A stretch of 57,727 nucleotides of DNA from Canibacter oris (lineage in GTDB: Bacteria > Actinomycetota > Actinomycetes > Actinomycetales > Microbacteriaceae), in contig NZ_JACIFD010000012.1 of assembly GCF_014197205.1 (NCBI RefSeq), positions 1-57,727 of the forward strand. The letters run 5' to 3'. This document shows positions 26,104-34,817 of the stretch, one piece after another. How positions within the stretch are numbered: position 1 is the first letter of the stretch; each line of letters opens with the position of its first letter. The notes beneath the pieces were generated by a model. It was not told where the DNA came from. It did no database searches and saw only the letters and a program-made list of their open reading frames with translations. The translations under genes and the position numbers were made by a program.

Positions 26104-26562
26104 TTAGGAATCAAAGTTGTTTACTAGCGCGTGTGCTGCACGAGTAACGTAGTCTCGCAGCGCTGCATCGTGCAGCGGCGCTAATTCCGCGTTATCAAGT
26201 GCCCGATACATGTGGTGCAGCCACCTATCCCGGGCCGCGGGAGTTACCCGAAAAGGTGCGTGCCGCAGTCGTAACCGGGGGTGCCCACGTTGCTCCGAGT
26301 AGGTTGTCGGGCCACCCCAGTACTGCTCCAAGAACTTTTGCAACCGCCACTTTGCGCCTTCCCAATCAGCATCTGGATACATCGGCGCCAGCAGTTCATC
26401 ATGCTGCACTCCAGCATAAAAATCAGCAACCAAACGCTCAAAAAATGCGGTGCCACCGACTTGCTGCCACAGGGTCTCAGTCACCGCGTTGCCGTGCTCA
26501 GCCTGCCGCAGTGTGAGCCGTGGGCGTGGCGGCTCGGCTTCTTGATTTTTTGCCGCGGTCAT
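26104..26562 (-). CDS. glbO: Group II truncated haemoglobin (HbO type)
   Basis: It is a 2-on-2 globin that binds O2, thought to support respiration or NO/peroxide defence. The 152-aa protein has an N-terminal extension of about 30 residues, then the globin: VGGTAFFERLVADFYAGV, PMYPDADWEGAKWRLQKFL, EQYWGGPTTYSEQRGHPRLR and RHAPFRVTPAARDRWLHHM. The proximal His is in RHAPF, and YSEQRGHPRLRMRH-like order and the Trp near WLHHM are group II features. The start codon overlaps the stop of the MscS gene (ATGA), so both share a transcript. It converges on the tryptophan-associated membrane protein, with an 18-bp gap. Confidence 0.93.
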   Translation of the reverse strand: MTAAKNQEAEPPRPRLTLRQAEHGNAVTETLWQQVGGTAFFERLVADFYAGVQHDELLAPMYPDADWEGAKWRLQKFLEQYWGGPTTYSEQRGHPRLRLRHAPFRVTPAARDRWLHHMYRALDNAELAPLHDAALRDYVTRAAHALVNNFDS

Positions 26563-27455
26563 TGTTGTGGCCCTAGCAAGCCATCAGGTAACTGATTTGC
26601 GAGTACGATGCCGCGCTTACTGAACTCGTCATTAATCTCTTTGCGTACCGCTCGCTGTAGTGCCCACTGTGCCTCTGCTCGTGTACGCACACCGAAACGC
26701 AGCGTGACCCGGTCTCCGTAGACACTCTGCACTCCCCATATCTCTGGCTTGCCTGTCACCTTGCGGCGATACTCTGCCGATTCAATCACATTTTGGGTGG
26801 CAGCTAGAGCTGCCTCTTGCACCGCATCCAGGTCGTTGTCGGTGCTCACTGTGATATCAATGATCGCCTGCCCGTATCCCTGCGAGGAGTTGCCCAGCTC
26901 CAGAATTTCACCGTTGCGAATAAACCATAGCGTACCGTCAATGGCGCGCACCTGGGTGACCCGAATCCCGACATCTTCAACAGTGCCCTCAACATTACCA
27001 ATGGAGACCCAGTCTCCCACGCCGAGTTGATCCTCAAACACCATAAATATGCCGTTTAACACGTCTTTTACGATGGACTGGGCGCCAAAAGCTAGTGCTG
27101 CGCCAATAAAACCTGCCGAGGCGAGATTCGCAGTGAGATCGATGCCCACTTGATGCAGAATGAGGATCAGCGCAACTACGACAACCACCCAGGTCAGCAC
27201 GCTGTTAGCAACTGCACCAATAGTCCGGGTGCGTTGAATCGCGCGCTCGCGCACTAGGCCCACGGTGGAAATCTCTTTGGTGGAGTCGGTCATTTGACTC
27301 TTTTTAACCCCTCGCACCACCTGCTGCACCCCGCGCGAAATCAGTGTGCGGACGATCCACCAAATGATGCATGCCAGCACCACAAACAGCAGAATCCGCC
27401 ACGCGGCTTCGTTTTCAACGAAGAAATTTTTGATGGTGAGCCAAAGTTCTTCCAT
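26559..27455 (-). CDS. mscS: Small-conductance mechanosensitive channel, MscS family
   Basis: It is a membrane channel that opens under hypoosmotic tension and releases solutes. The 298-aa protein has three membrane helices: about residues 20-40, 85-110 and the pore helix 113-140 (LASAGFIGAALAFGAQSIVKD). The beta domain follows, with VGDWVSIGNVEGTVEDVGIR and the Asn-Gly pair in FIRNGEI, then a mixed C-terminal domain. A very short N-terminus places it with the minimal MscS proteins. A weak TAGGCT hexamer lies 8 nt before the ATG. It is translationally coupled to the globin gene. Confidence 0.92.
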   Translation of the reverse strand: MEELWLTIKNFFVENEAAWRILLFVVLACIIWWIVRTLISRGVQQVVRGVKKSQMTDSTKEISTVGLVRERAIQRTRTIGAVANSVLTWVVVVVALILILHQVGIDLTANLASAGFIGAALAFGAQSIVKDVLNGIFMVFEDQLGVGDWVSIGNVEGTVEDVGIRVTQVRAIDGTLWFIRNGEILELGNSSQGYGQAIIDITVSTDNDLDAVQEAALAATQNVIESAEYRRKVTGKPEIWGVQSVYGDRVTLRFGVRTRAEAQWALQRAVRKEINDEFSKRGIVLANQLPDGLLGPQQ

Positions 27456-27485
27456 ACTTTATAAGCCTAACGAATTATGAGCGCA

Positions 27486-27521
27486 ACGAAAACGCGACCC
27501 GGGTTCGAGTCGCGTTTTCGT
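27486..27521 (-). terminator. Terminator of pepN
   Basis: A perfect 13-bp inverted repeat (27486-27498 with 27509-27521), loop of 10 nt, lies 19 bp past the pepN stop. It contains AAAACGCG/CGCGTTTT arms but no long T-run after the stem. Confidence 0.6.
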
Positions 27522-27539
27522 CGTCCTAAACAAGCATAG

Positions 27540-30116
27540 TTAAGCGAGATCAGCTCGCTGGGCTTTCACCGCGCGCTCTACATCAGACAAGCTTTCTATA
27601 ATCATTCGGCGCAGGCTGGCTGCGGCATCCGGGTTATCGTCAAGCCACTTTTGGCTAGCTGCTGCAAGTTCGGGGCTGGCCAGCGGCATTGGGTAGAAGC
27701 CAACCAGAATCTCTTCGGAAATCTGGTAGCTGCGGTTGTTCCAGATATCGTTAACAATTTCGAAGTATTCTGTGACGAAAGGCTCTAACACCGTGGCATC
27801 TTTAACTCGTTTAAAGCCATCTGCGCTGGAACGGATAATCAGGTTTGCAGCGCCATCGGTAACCACATTTTCTTGCCAAGCCGCGCGCTTTGCATCGAGA
27901 CTTGGTAAGGCAGCTCGTGCTCGCGCAGCTGACTGCTTGCCAGAAGCCGTATTGTCAGCGGCTGCGGCTGCATCGATTGCGGCCACGTCAGCTTTGCCAC
28001 CTGCTGCCAGGCTAGTCAACAGCACCCAGTTTAGGTCAGTGTCGATTGTTAAATCTGGGAGAGTGCGCTCACCGTTACGGTAAGCGGCAACGGCAGCTAG
28101 CTGCTCTTCGCTGGTTGCGAAAGCCGCAAAAGCCTTAAACAACTGGAACTGGGAGTCACTGCCGGCTGTGGCAGAGTGCGCCAATTCCAGCATCCGCGCT
28201 GCAATCCGCTCCGCAGCTGCATTACGTTTTGCCACAGGTAGGTAGATGTTAGCCGCAGTAGCCAGTTGAGACAGTACGGTGCGCAACGTTGAAGACTGAT
28301 CCTCGCCGCCGATGTGCTGCAGAATGCAGTCGATGAAGCGGCTCGGTGCTAGCTCCCCGTCGCGCACCGCATCCCACAGTGCAATCCACAGCACGCCGCG
28401 GGTGAGAGAATCCGCGCAGCTGCCCAGGTGCGCCAAAACGGTTTCAAGTGATTGCTCGTCGAAACGCACCTTCGCAAAGCTCAGATCATCGTCATTAAGC
28501 AGCACTAAGGCTGGCTGCGGTACACCGACAAGTTCCGGAATTTCGACGCTAGTTTCTGCCACGTCAGCCTCTACCTGGTGCACCCGAGTGAGTTTCCCAT
28601 CAACAACGTCGTAGCAGCCAATCGCGATACGGTGTGGGCGGATGGTTGGGTAGTCAGGATGTGCGCTCTGCAGTACCTTGAAGCTGCTGAACTTACCAGC
28701 TGCATCCACGGTAAATTCCGGAGTTAGGGTGTTAACCCCTGCAGTTTCCAGCCATGCCTTTGCCCAGGCACCGAGATCACGGCCGCTGGTAGCCTCCAGC
28801 TCGGTGAGCAGGTCAGGCAGTTCAGTGTTACCGTAAGCGTGCTTCTTAAAGTAAGCGTTTACACCTGCAAAGAACTTGTCACGACCCACGTATGACACCA
28901 GCGCGGTCAGTACTGACGCGCCCTTGGCGTAGGTAATGCCGTCAAAGTTTGCCATTACATCTTCCAGGTCGCGAATCTCCGCCACGATTGGGTGGGTTGA
29001 AGGTAGTTGGTCCTGACGATAAGCCCAAGCCTTTTCCATAGAAGCGAAAGTTGTCCAGGCGTCGCGCCACTCTGTCGCTTCAGCAGTGGCCAAAACTGAC
29101 GTGTATTCTGCGAAAGATTCGTTCAGCCATAGATCGTTCCACCACTTCATTGTGACCAGGTCACCGAACCACATATGTGCAAGCTCGTGCAGTACAGTAA
29201 CAACCCGGCGCTCTTTTAGTGCGTCCTCGGTTTTGCTGCGGAAAACGTAAGCCTCGGTGTGGGTTACAGCGCCGATGTTTTCCATCGCACCCATGTTGAA
29301 TTCCGGCACAAATACCTGATCATACTTCGCAAATGGGTACGGGTAGCCGAAAGTTTTTTCAAAGAACTCGAAGCCTTCGCGGGTTTTCTCGATGATGTAG
29401 TCTGCGTCGAGGTGTTCCAGCAGCGAGGCGCGGCAGAACACACCGAGCGGAATGGTGCGCCCCTCGGCATTAACCAGCTCGGAGCGGGTGCCCTGGTATG
29501 GACCCGCAATAATCGCGGTGATGTAGCTGCTCATCACCGGGGTGCTTGAAAACTCCCAGGTGGCGAGCTCTTTGCCCGCAAAGTAAGACTCTGCTGGAGC
29601 GGTTCCGGCGGCCACTGGCTCCGGGGTCGGCTGGTTACTGACAACTAGCCAGTGCGCTGGCGCGGTAACTGTGAAGTTGAAGACACTCTTCAAGTCAGGC
29701 TGTTCAAACACTGCAAAAACCCGGCGGCTATCAGGCACCTCAAACTGGGTGTATAGGTAAACTTCGTCATCGACAGGATCAACAAAGCGGTGCATACCCT
29801 CACCAGTGTTAGTGTACGCTTGCAAACTCTCAATAACTAGCTCATTTTCTGCTGCGAGGTTCTGCAGCGTGATACGGCTATCACTGAACGCCGCGGTGTC
29901 CACCGGTGCGCCGTTAAGAGTAATGCTTGTCACCTTGTCTGCGACAAGGTCAATGAAGCTTGCGGCTCCTGCAGTTGCGGCGAATTTCACTGTTGTGCGG
30001 GCAGTGAATTGGGTTGCAGATCCTGCAAGATTCAAGTCCACATCGTAGCTGTGAACCTTGCTGATAACGTTTGCGCGCTGCTGGGCTTCGACGCGGGTAA
30101 GATTAGTGCCTGGCAC
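27540..30116 (-). CDS. pepN: Aminopeptidase N (M1 family)
   Basis: It is a zinc metallopeptidase of 858 aa that removes N-terminal residues from peptides in the cytoplasm. The exopeptidase signature GAMEN is at residues 276-280 and the zinc motif HELAHMWFGD begins at His310, with the third zinc ligand in NESFAEY (HEXXH-18-E pattern). An N-terminal beta-sandwich and a long helical C-terminal domain fit the family. The start is a GTG at 30116 with AAAGGAGA a few bases before it, and no ATG start is better placed. A hairpin terminator follows. No signal peptide is seen. Confidence 0.95.
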   Translation of the reverse strand: MPGTNLTRVEAQQRANVISKVHSYDVDLNLAGSATQFTARTTVKFAATAGAASFIDLVADKVTSITLNGAPVDTAAFSDSRITLQNLAAENELVIESLQAYTNTGEGMHRFVDPVDDEVYLYTQFEVPDSRRVFAVFEQPDLKSVFNFTVTAPAHWLVVSNQPTPEPVAAGTAPAESYFAGKELATWEFSSTPVMSSYITAIIAGPYQGTRSELVNAEGRTIPLGVFCRASLLEHLDADYIIEKTREGFEFFEKTFGYPYPFAKYDQVFVPEFNMGAMENIGAVTHTEAYVFRSKTEDALKERRVVTVLHELAHMWFGDLVTMKWWNDLWLNESFAEYTSVLATAEATEWRDAWTTFASMEKAWAYRQDQLPSTHPIVAEIRDLEDVMANFDGITYAKGASVLTALVSYVGRDKFFAGVNAYFKKHAYGNTELPDLLTELEATSGRDLGAWAKAWLETAGVNTLTPEFTVDAAGKFSSFKVLQSAHPDYPTIRPHRIAIGCYDVVDGKLTRVHQVEADVAETSVEIPELVGVPQPALVLLNDDDLSFAKVRFDEQSLETVLAHLGSCADSLTRGVLWIALWDAVRDGELAPSRFIDCILQHIGGEDQSSTLRTVLSQLATAANIYLPVAKRNAAAERIAARMLELAHSATAGSDSQFQLFKAFAAFATSEEQLAAVAAYRNGERTLPDLTIDTDLNWVLLTSLAAGGKADVAAIDAAAAADNTASGKQSAARARAALPSLDAKRAAWQENVVTDGAANLIIRSSADGFKRVKDATVLEPFVTEYFEIVNDIWNNRSYQISEEILVGFYPMPLASPELAAASQKWLDDNPDAAASLRRMIIESLSDVERAVKAQRADLA

Positions 30117-30296
30117 GATTCTCCTTTGTGCGGTTGCGCTGCTTCACATTGCAGCTGTGATTATTTGCGGATCAGGCTCCGCGGTGCTGCGTGGGCCGAT
30201 CCACCTGCTTTCAAAACCTGAAAGCAATAGAACACTTCAATCTTAGTGCTTTCTGGAGTGGCTCCGGCTGCAACAGCGTTCAGGTGGGGGAAGCGC

Positions 30297-30302
30297 TAAA
30301 CT
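30297..30302 (+). promoter_or_regulatory. Candidate -10 hexamer for the DsbA-family gene
   Basis: TAAACT lies 8 nt before the ATG at 30311, and no ribosome binding site is present between. It suggests a leaderless message. Confidence 0.35.
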
Positions 30303-30310
30303 ATATTGAT

Positions 30311-30916
30311 ATGAGCGCAACCCCAGAAAAAGTAGAATTTTGGTTTGACCCTGCTTGTCCGTGGTGCTGGATGACTAGCCGCTGGATCACCGAGGTGAGT
30401 GCAAAGCGCCAGTTTGCGGTGCAGTGGCAGCTGTTTAGCTTGGAAATGTTGAACGAGGGGCGGGAGCCAGGTTCGCACGCGGCAGCGCACGCCCAGGGGT
30501 TGCAGGCTTTGCGCGTGTGCGCGGCGGTGCGAGAAGCGCACGGCGACGCGGCGGTGGGGCAGCTGTACACTGAGCTTGGCACCCGCTACCACAAAGAGGG
30601 TAACAAAGACATGCAGGCGGTTATCGCGAATGCTCTTGACGCGCTGCAGCTGCCCGCTGAGCTGGCCGCTGCAGCAGCTGACACTGCCTATGATGCGGCG
30701 GTGCGCAGCAGCACGGAAGCGGCGCTGAAACTGGTCGGTAACCAGGTCGGGATTCCGATTGTGGCGATTGATGGCAAGGGTTTCTTTGGCCCGGTGGTGA
30801 CCCCGGCGCCAACTGGGCAGCAGGCGCTGGATCTGTTTGACGGGCTGGTGCTGTGCACCCAGGTTGATGGGTTTTACGAGCTGAAGAAAACCCGCAACGC
30901 GAGCCCGCAGTTTTAA
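30311..30916 (+). CDS. DsbA-family oxidoreductase, Rv2466c-like (mycothiol-dependent)
   Basis: The protein has 201 aa and a thioredoxin fold with a helical insertion. The active site is FWFDPACPWCWMTSRWI with a CPWC redox pair. The residues around it, the helical middle (YTELGTRYHKEGNKDMQAV) and the ending FYELKKTR align, from memory, with the mycobacterial mycothiol-dependent reductase Rv2466c, a cytoplasmic oxidative-stress enzyme and nitro-prodrug activator. I inferred a reduction role using mycothiol. I chose the ATG at 30311 over the earlier open frame because residues before it are not conserved. The last codons lie in a 26-bp tandem duplication that includes the stop. Confidence 0.85.
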   Translation: MSATPEKVEFWFDPACPWCWMTSRWITEVSAKRQFAVQWQLFSLEMLNEGREPGSHAAAHAQGLQALRVCAAVREAHGDAAVGQLYTELGTRYHKEGNKDMQAVIANALDALQLPAELAAAAADTAYDAAVRSSTEAALKLVGNQVGIPIVAIDGKGFFGPVVTPAPTGQQALDLFDGLVLCTQVDGFYELKKTRNASPQF

Positions 30917-30941
30917 CCCGCAAGGCGAGCCCGCACTTTTA
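30890..30941 (+). repeat. 26-bp tandem duplication spanning the stop codon of the DsbA-family gene
   Basis: Two head-to-tail copies (30890-30915 and 30916-30941) differ at two positions only. The first encodes the last residues; the stop codon TAA straddles the junction. The second copy is untranslated. Confidence 0.9.
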
Positions 30942-31052
30942 CCCGCGGCGACGCTGACGCAGCTCACCGCGCAGCTAACCGATTGTAGTTCATTTGCCGG
31001 TTTTGACACAGTATGAAGCCGGTTTTCGACCCTAGATTATTAAAGGAAAATT

Positions 31053-31553
31053 ATGCGAATTCACGTAGCAACCGACCACGCCGGATTGGAGTTTAGTCAG
31101 CTGGTGCAGCAGCATCTGCGCGAGCAGGGATTTGAGGTGATTGACCACGGGCCGCAGGAATACGACGCGCTTGATGATTATCCTGCGTTTTGCATCAACG
31201 CTGCGCAGGCCGTGGCGACCGATCAGGCTGCGGGGATTCCGGCGCTGGGTGTAGTGTTCGGCGGCTCAGGCAACGGTGAGCAGATGGCGGCAAACAAGGT
31301 GCAGGGGATTCGCGCTGCCCTGGTGTGGAACCTGGCTACGGCAGAGCTGGCCCGCGAACACAACAATGCTAACGTGATCTCAATCGGGGCCCGGCAGCAC
31401 AGCGCCGAGGAAGCGATCGCCCTGATCGACCGGTTTATTGCAACCTCGTTCCCGGGTGATGAGCGGCACGTGCGGCGAGTGACGCAGCTTGCAGAGTATG
31501 AAGCAACCGGTGACATCGTTGGCAAGGGCGTGAACCCTTTCGAGCTGGGCTAA
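31053..31553 (+). CDS. rpiB: Ribose-5-phosphate isomerase B
   Basis: It interconverts ribose 5-phosphate and ribulose 5-phosphate, and works next to Rpe in the pentose phosphate pathway. The 166-aa RpiB/LacAB-fold protein shows IHVATDHAGLEF at the N-terminus, DHGPQEYDALDDYP, GVVFGGSGNGEQMAANKV with the phosphate-binding loop, and NNANVISIGARQHS. The actinobacterial form has a C-terminal extension present here (about residues 150-166, ending GKGVNPFELG). AAAGGA is before the ATG. A glycosylase gene starts 14 bp after it. Confidence 0.95.
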   Translation: MRIHVATDHAGLEFSQLVQQHLREQGFEVIDHGPQEYDALDDYPAFCINAAQAVATDQAAGIPALGVVFGGSGNGEQMAANKVQGIRAALVWNLATAELAREHNNANVISIGARQHSAEEAIALIDRFIATSFPGDERHVRRVTQLAEYEATGDIVGKGVNPFELG

Positions 31554-31567
31554 GGTATTAAATACAG

Positions 31568-32641
31568 ATGCCTGAAGGTCACTCCGTACATCGTATTGCG
31601 CGGCAGTTCGACGCGAACTTCGTGGGCAAAGCCGCCGAGATTACCAGCCCACAGGGGCGTTTTAGCGAAGGTGCGGCGCTGCTTAACGGGGTGCCTATGA
31701 TGGCTGCAACCGCGGTTGGCAAACAGTTATTTTTAGGTTTCGCTAACGAACTGTGGTTGCGGGTGCATCTGGGAATTTATGGCGCCTGGGATTTCGCTGG
31801 GGAGGTCTTAGTGCACCCAAGCATTCAGGTGCACGGCATCGCTCCGAAGCTCGGGCAGGACGGCCAACTTGCAGTCGCCGGTAATGCCGTTAAAAGCGCC
31901 GCAGGGCGGGCGCTGCTGGCGGGGCACGGCAGCAATAACCGTGCCCGGTTAGCGGCAGAGCAAAAGGCGGTGGATGAAGCTGCTGAAGACTCTGTGACCT
32001 CGATTGGGGCACCACGAAAAACCCGAGTGCGTATGGCAGAGCAGGAAAAGGGTGGTTTGGTCAACACTGAACTGTGGCCTCCTGAACCTGTGGGGCAGGT
32101 GCGTGCTAGGCTTTTGACGGATACGGTATGCGCTGACTTGCGGGGGCCGACAGCGTGCGAGGTGATTACCGCTGAGCAGAAGGAGGCGGTGCTGCAGCGG
32201 TTAGGGCCTGATCCCGCAAATGATGCGAGCCCGGCGGAGCGTGACCGCTTTGTGCAGCGGGCAGCAACAAAGAAAACTCCAATCGGTCTGGTTTTGATGG
32301 ATCAGGCCGTGATTGCGGGTATCGGTAATGTTTATCGCGCGGAAATGCTGTTCCGAGCCAGGCTTGATCCACACCGTCCTGCGAATGAGTTAAGCAGGGA
32401 GCAGCTGGTGCAACTATGGAATGACTGGGTGCAGCTGCTTGGTACCGGCATCCATGTGGGACAGATGATTACTGTTGACGGATTAACCGGGGAAGCCTAT
32501 CAACGGGCGCTTGTGGAGCGCGACGCGCGGCATTGGGTCTATAAAAAAGAAGGAACCGCCTGCGCCAGATGCGGCGCTAGCATTGTCTTAGAGGAATTTG
32601 GGGCACGCAAACTGTACTGGTGCCCAGGATGTCAAAAATAG
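31568..32641 (+). CDS. Fpg/Nei-family DNA glycosylase
   Basis: It removes oxidised bases and cuts the DNA strand at the site. The N-terminal catalytic sequence is MPEGHSVHRIA, with Pro2 and Glu3 (after Met removal) as the nucleophile pair. The DNA-binding helix-turn-helix GIGNVYRAEMLF is conserved, and a C-terminal zinc finger has CARCGAS and WCPGCQK. At 357 aa it is longer than E. coli Nei because of an insertion around residues 90-165 that contains a low-complexity segment. The Nei2-like start PEGHS fits actinobacterial Nei rather than MutM, whose motif is PELPEVE. It is next to rpiB. Confidence 0.9.
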   Translation: MPEGHSVHRIARQFDANFVGKAAEITSPQGRFSEGAALLNGVPMMAATAVGKQLFLGFANELWLRVHLGIYGAWDFAGEVLVHPSIQVHGIAPKLGQDGQLAVAGNAVKSAAGRALLAGHGSNNRARLAAEQKAVDEAAEDSVTSIGAPRKTRVRMAEQEKGGLVNTELWPPEPVGQVRARLLTDTVCADLRGPTACEVITAEQKEAVLQRLGPDPANDASPAERDRFVQRAATKKTPIGLVLMDQAVIAGIGNVYRAEMLFRARLDPHRPANELSREQLVQLWNDWVQLLGTGIHVGQMITVDGLTGEAYQRALVERDARHWVYKKEGTACARCGASIVLEEFGARKLYWCPGCQK

Positions 32642-32675
32642 TAGCGCTGCCAGTGTGTTAGCAACTGTGAGCCGG

Positions 32676-32681
32676 TACCAT
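32676..32681 (+). promoter_or_regulatory. Candidate -10 hexamer for leaderless murT
   Basis: TACCAT ends 7 nt before the ATG at 32689. It overlaps an upstream in-frame ATG at 32680, which would then be promoter and not coding. Confidence 0.35.
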
Positions 32682-32688
32682 GGTTGCT

Positions 32689-34005
32689 ATGCGGCATTTT
32701 ATAGTGACGGTGATTGGGCGCTTAGTGCGTTTCGGGGCGCGGTTGCGTGGCGGTGGATCAGCCCTTCCAGGGCTCGTGGTGGAACGCTTGGATGCGGGCT
32801 ACCTGGCTCGGGTTTTAGCAGATTTACCTGCCGGCGTTGTGGCTATCAGTGGTACCAATGGCAAAACTACCACCACTAAAATGGTGGTGGAGCTGCTGCA
32901 ATCACAGGGCTTTAAGGTTTTTACTAATAAAACAGGTTCTAATTTTTCGCGGGGAATTATTGCTGCTGCGCTAGGTGAGTGCGATTGGCGAGGTAAGCTT
33001 GACGCTGATATAGCCGTGTTGGAGCTTGACGAAGCTCATGCAATGCACGTTATTGATAAGGTACAGCCGCGTTACACGCTGCTGTTGAATGTCTTACGGG
33101 ACCAGCTAGACCGGTTCGGTGAGCTTGATACCACCGCGCAGCTGCTGCGGCGTTTAGGGGCTGCAACCACGCAGGCTGTGGTGGTGAATCAGCAGGATCC
33201 GTTGCTTGCCAAAATCGGGGCAGAGTTGGTGGCAACCGGTGCAGCGGAGGTTGTGGAATTTGGGGTTGCGCCGCAGTTACGGGAGTTGTTCCCGAGTGAT
33301 CAAGATTTGCACGCTGCCGAAATCGGGGCACCGCAGCATCGTGATTCTAGCAGTGATGCTACTGCACTGCAGGCTGACGTGGTGCTGCAGCGGGTCGCAA
33401 AGCAAGAAGCCGCATATCTCATTGATGGGCAGATACACCAGGTGACGCTGCAACTCGATGGCCTGTATAACCTGTTTAATGCCGCTGCAGCATTGGCGTT
33501 GGTGCGTGCTATTTTACGGCTGAACGGTCGCGAAGCCGTTACTGGTGAGCTGTTGGGTGAGCTTGCGCAGGTGCAGCCGGCTTTTGGGCGCGGGGAGAAG
33601 TTGACCTTAGATGGGCAGCCGCTGGAGTTGGTGCTGGTAAAAAATCCCGCCGGATTCCGCCTGGGGCTGGCGTCTTTTGATCCCGCTGAGGTGGCAGTGA
33701 TGATTGCGATTAATGATCAGTACGCAGACGGCCGCGATATGTCTTGGCTGTGGGATGTGGATTTCAGCAGCTTGGCGGCTGAAGGAGTTGATACTGTGAG
33801 CGGTGTGCGAGCCTGGGATATGACGCTGCGATTGGAGCATGACGACGTGTATGTGCGTCAAACAGTGCCAAACCTTGCGCAGGCACTGAGCTCTTTCCGG
33901 GCTGCTACCAGTGGTAAAAACCGAAGAATTTACTGCACCTATACCGCAATGCTTGAACTACGGGAAAAGCTTGCTGAACTGACAGAGGTGGAAAATATAT
34001 GGTAG
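32689..34005 (+). CDS. murT: Lipid II isoglutaminyl synthase, Mur-ligase-like subunit MurT
   Basis: With GatD it amidates the alpha-carboxyl of D-Glu in lipid II, making D-isoglutamine. The 438-aa protein (from 32689) has an N-terminal RLRGGGSALPGLV segment, the ATP-binding GTNGKTTTTK with Lys59, the middle NLFNAAAALAL and a C-terminal DUF1727 domain. The zinc-ribbon Cys cluster that many MurT proteins carry in the central domain is not seen; around residues 190-240 there is a Cys-free stretch. I prefer the ATG at 32689 to the one at 32680 because a -10 hexamer lies 7 nt upstream; the homologous N-terminus starts MR. It overlaps gatD by 7 bp. Confidence 0.9.
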   Translation: MRHFIVTVIGRLVRFGARLRGGGSALPGLVVERLDAGYLARVLADLPAGVVAISGTNGKTTTTKMVVELLQSQGFKVFTNKTGSNFSRGIIAAALGECDWRGKLDADIAVLELDEAHAMHVIDKVQPRYTLLLNVLRDQLDRFGELDTTAQLLRRLGAATTQAVVVNQQDPLLAKIGAELVATGAAEVVEFGVAPQLRELFPSDQDLHAAEIGAPQHRDSSSDATALQADVVLQRVAKQEAAYLIDGQIHQVTLQLDGLYNLFNAAAALALVRAILRLNGREAVTGELLGELAQVQPAFGRGEKLTLDGQPLELVLVKNPAGFRLGLASFDPAEVAVMIAINDQYADGRDMSWLWDVDFSSLAAEGVDTVSGVRAWDMTLRLEHDDVYVRQTVPNLAQALSSFRAATSGKNRRIYCTYTAMLELREKLAELTEVENIW

Positions 34006-34730
34006 AACAGAGGGCTGCGCGGAATCTGACGATCGCGGTGTTGTATCCGCGTGAAATGAACATGTATGGTGATCGCGGTAACACGTTGGCGCTCGTGAAG
34101 CGCGCTGCCGCGCATGGATATGACACCACAGTGATTGCGGTGAATCCCGGGGAAGAACTGCCAGATGCGGATATTTTTTTGGGCGGTGGTGGGCAGGATT
34201 CTGGGCAGGAAATTGTTGCCGCTGATCTGCAGCTGAAGGCTGACAAACTGCGGGAGCTAGCTGCTTCAGGTGTCCCAATGCTACTGATTTGCGGCCTATA
34301 TCAGCTCTTTGGGCACTGTTTCGTGACGGCTGCTGGCAAAATAATGGAGGGTATTGGCGTGTTAGACGTTGAAACCCGCGGCGGTGATGCCCGGATGATT
34401 GGTAACATCGTGCTGGAGTCAGCCGAGTTTGGCGAGATTGTTGGTTACGAGAACCATTCCGGTAATACGGTGCTTGGTGCAGCTGCGGTGCCCTTTGGCA
34501 AAGTTTTGCGTGGCGCAGGAAATAACCCGACAGATGGAGTTGAGGGTGCTCGCTTCAAAAATGTGATTGGTACTTATTTGCATGGTTCATTGTTGCCGAA
34601 GAATCCTGCGGTAAGTGATTTTTTGATTCGAGTTGCTGCGGAGCGTAAATACGGTGACTTTGTGCCTTTAGCACGCGATAGCAAGGCAGTTACGGCTGCT
34701 AGAGAAGCAGCGAAGACGCGCCCGAGATAA
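33999..34730 (+). CDS. gatD: Lipid II isoglutaminyl synthase, glutaminase subunit GatD
   Basis: It is a class I glutamine amidotransferase that releases ammonia for MurT. The protein has 243 aa. The opening ILYPREMNMYGDRGNT is typical of the CobB/CobQ-like group; the nucleophile Cys98 lies in LLICGLYQLFG and His195 in YLHGSLLPKNP, where the PKNP ending is characteristic of GatD. It overlaps murT by 7 bp, matching the complex known from Gram-positive bacteria. A promoter and yceI follow about 90 bp later. Confidence 0.92.
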   Translation: MVEQRAARNLTIAVLYPREMNMYGDRGNTLALVKRAAAHGYDTTVIAVNPGEELPDADIFLGGGGQDSGQEIVAADLQLKADKLRELAASGVPMLLICGLYQLFGHCFVTAAGKIMEGIGVLDVETRGGDARMIGNIVLESAEFGEIVGYENHSGNTVLGAAAVPFGKVLRGAGNNPTDGVEGARFKNVIGTYLHGSLLPKNPAVSDFLIRVAAERKYGDFVPLARDSKAVTAAREAAKTRPR

Positions 34731-34742
34731 AAATATATCCAT

Positions 34743-34771
34743 TTGCATTTATTTTTCAGCTTTTTGATACT
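34743..34771 (+). promoter_or_regulatory. Promoter of yceI
   Basis: TTGCAT (34743-34748) and GATACT (34766-34771) are separated by 17 bp in an AT-rich region. The ATG follows 47 bp later behind GAAGGAGA, a strong binding site. Confidence 0.5.
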
Positions 34772-34817
34772 AGACTGGGTTTAACACTTTGTTTCACACT
34801 GTTGAAGGAGAAAAAAT

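Noticed and set aside
27495-27515. CCGGGTTCGAGTC resembling a tRNA T-arm
   Set aside because: It lies in the loop of a terminator hairpin; no acceptor stem, D-arm or anticodon arm is present.
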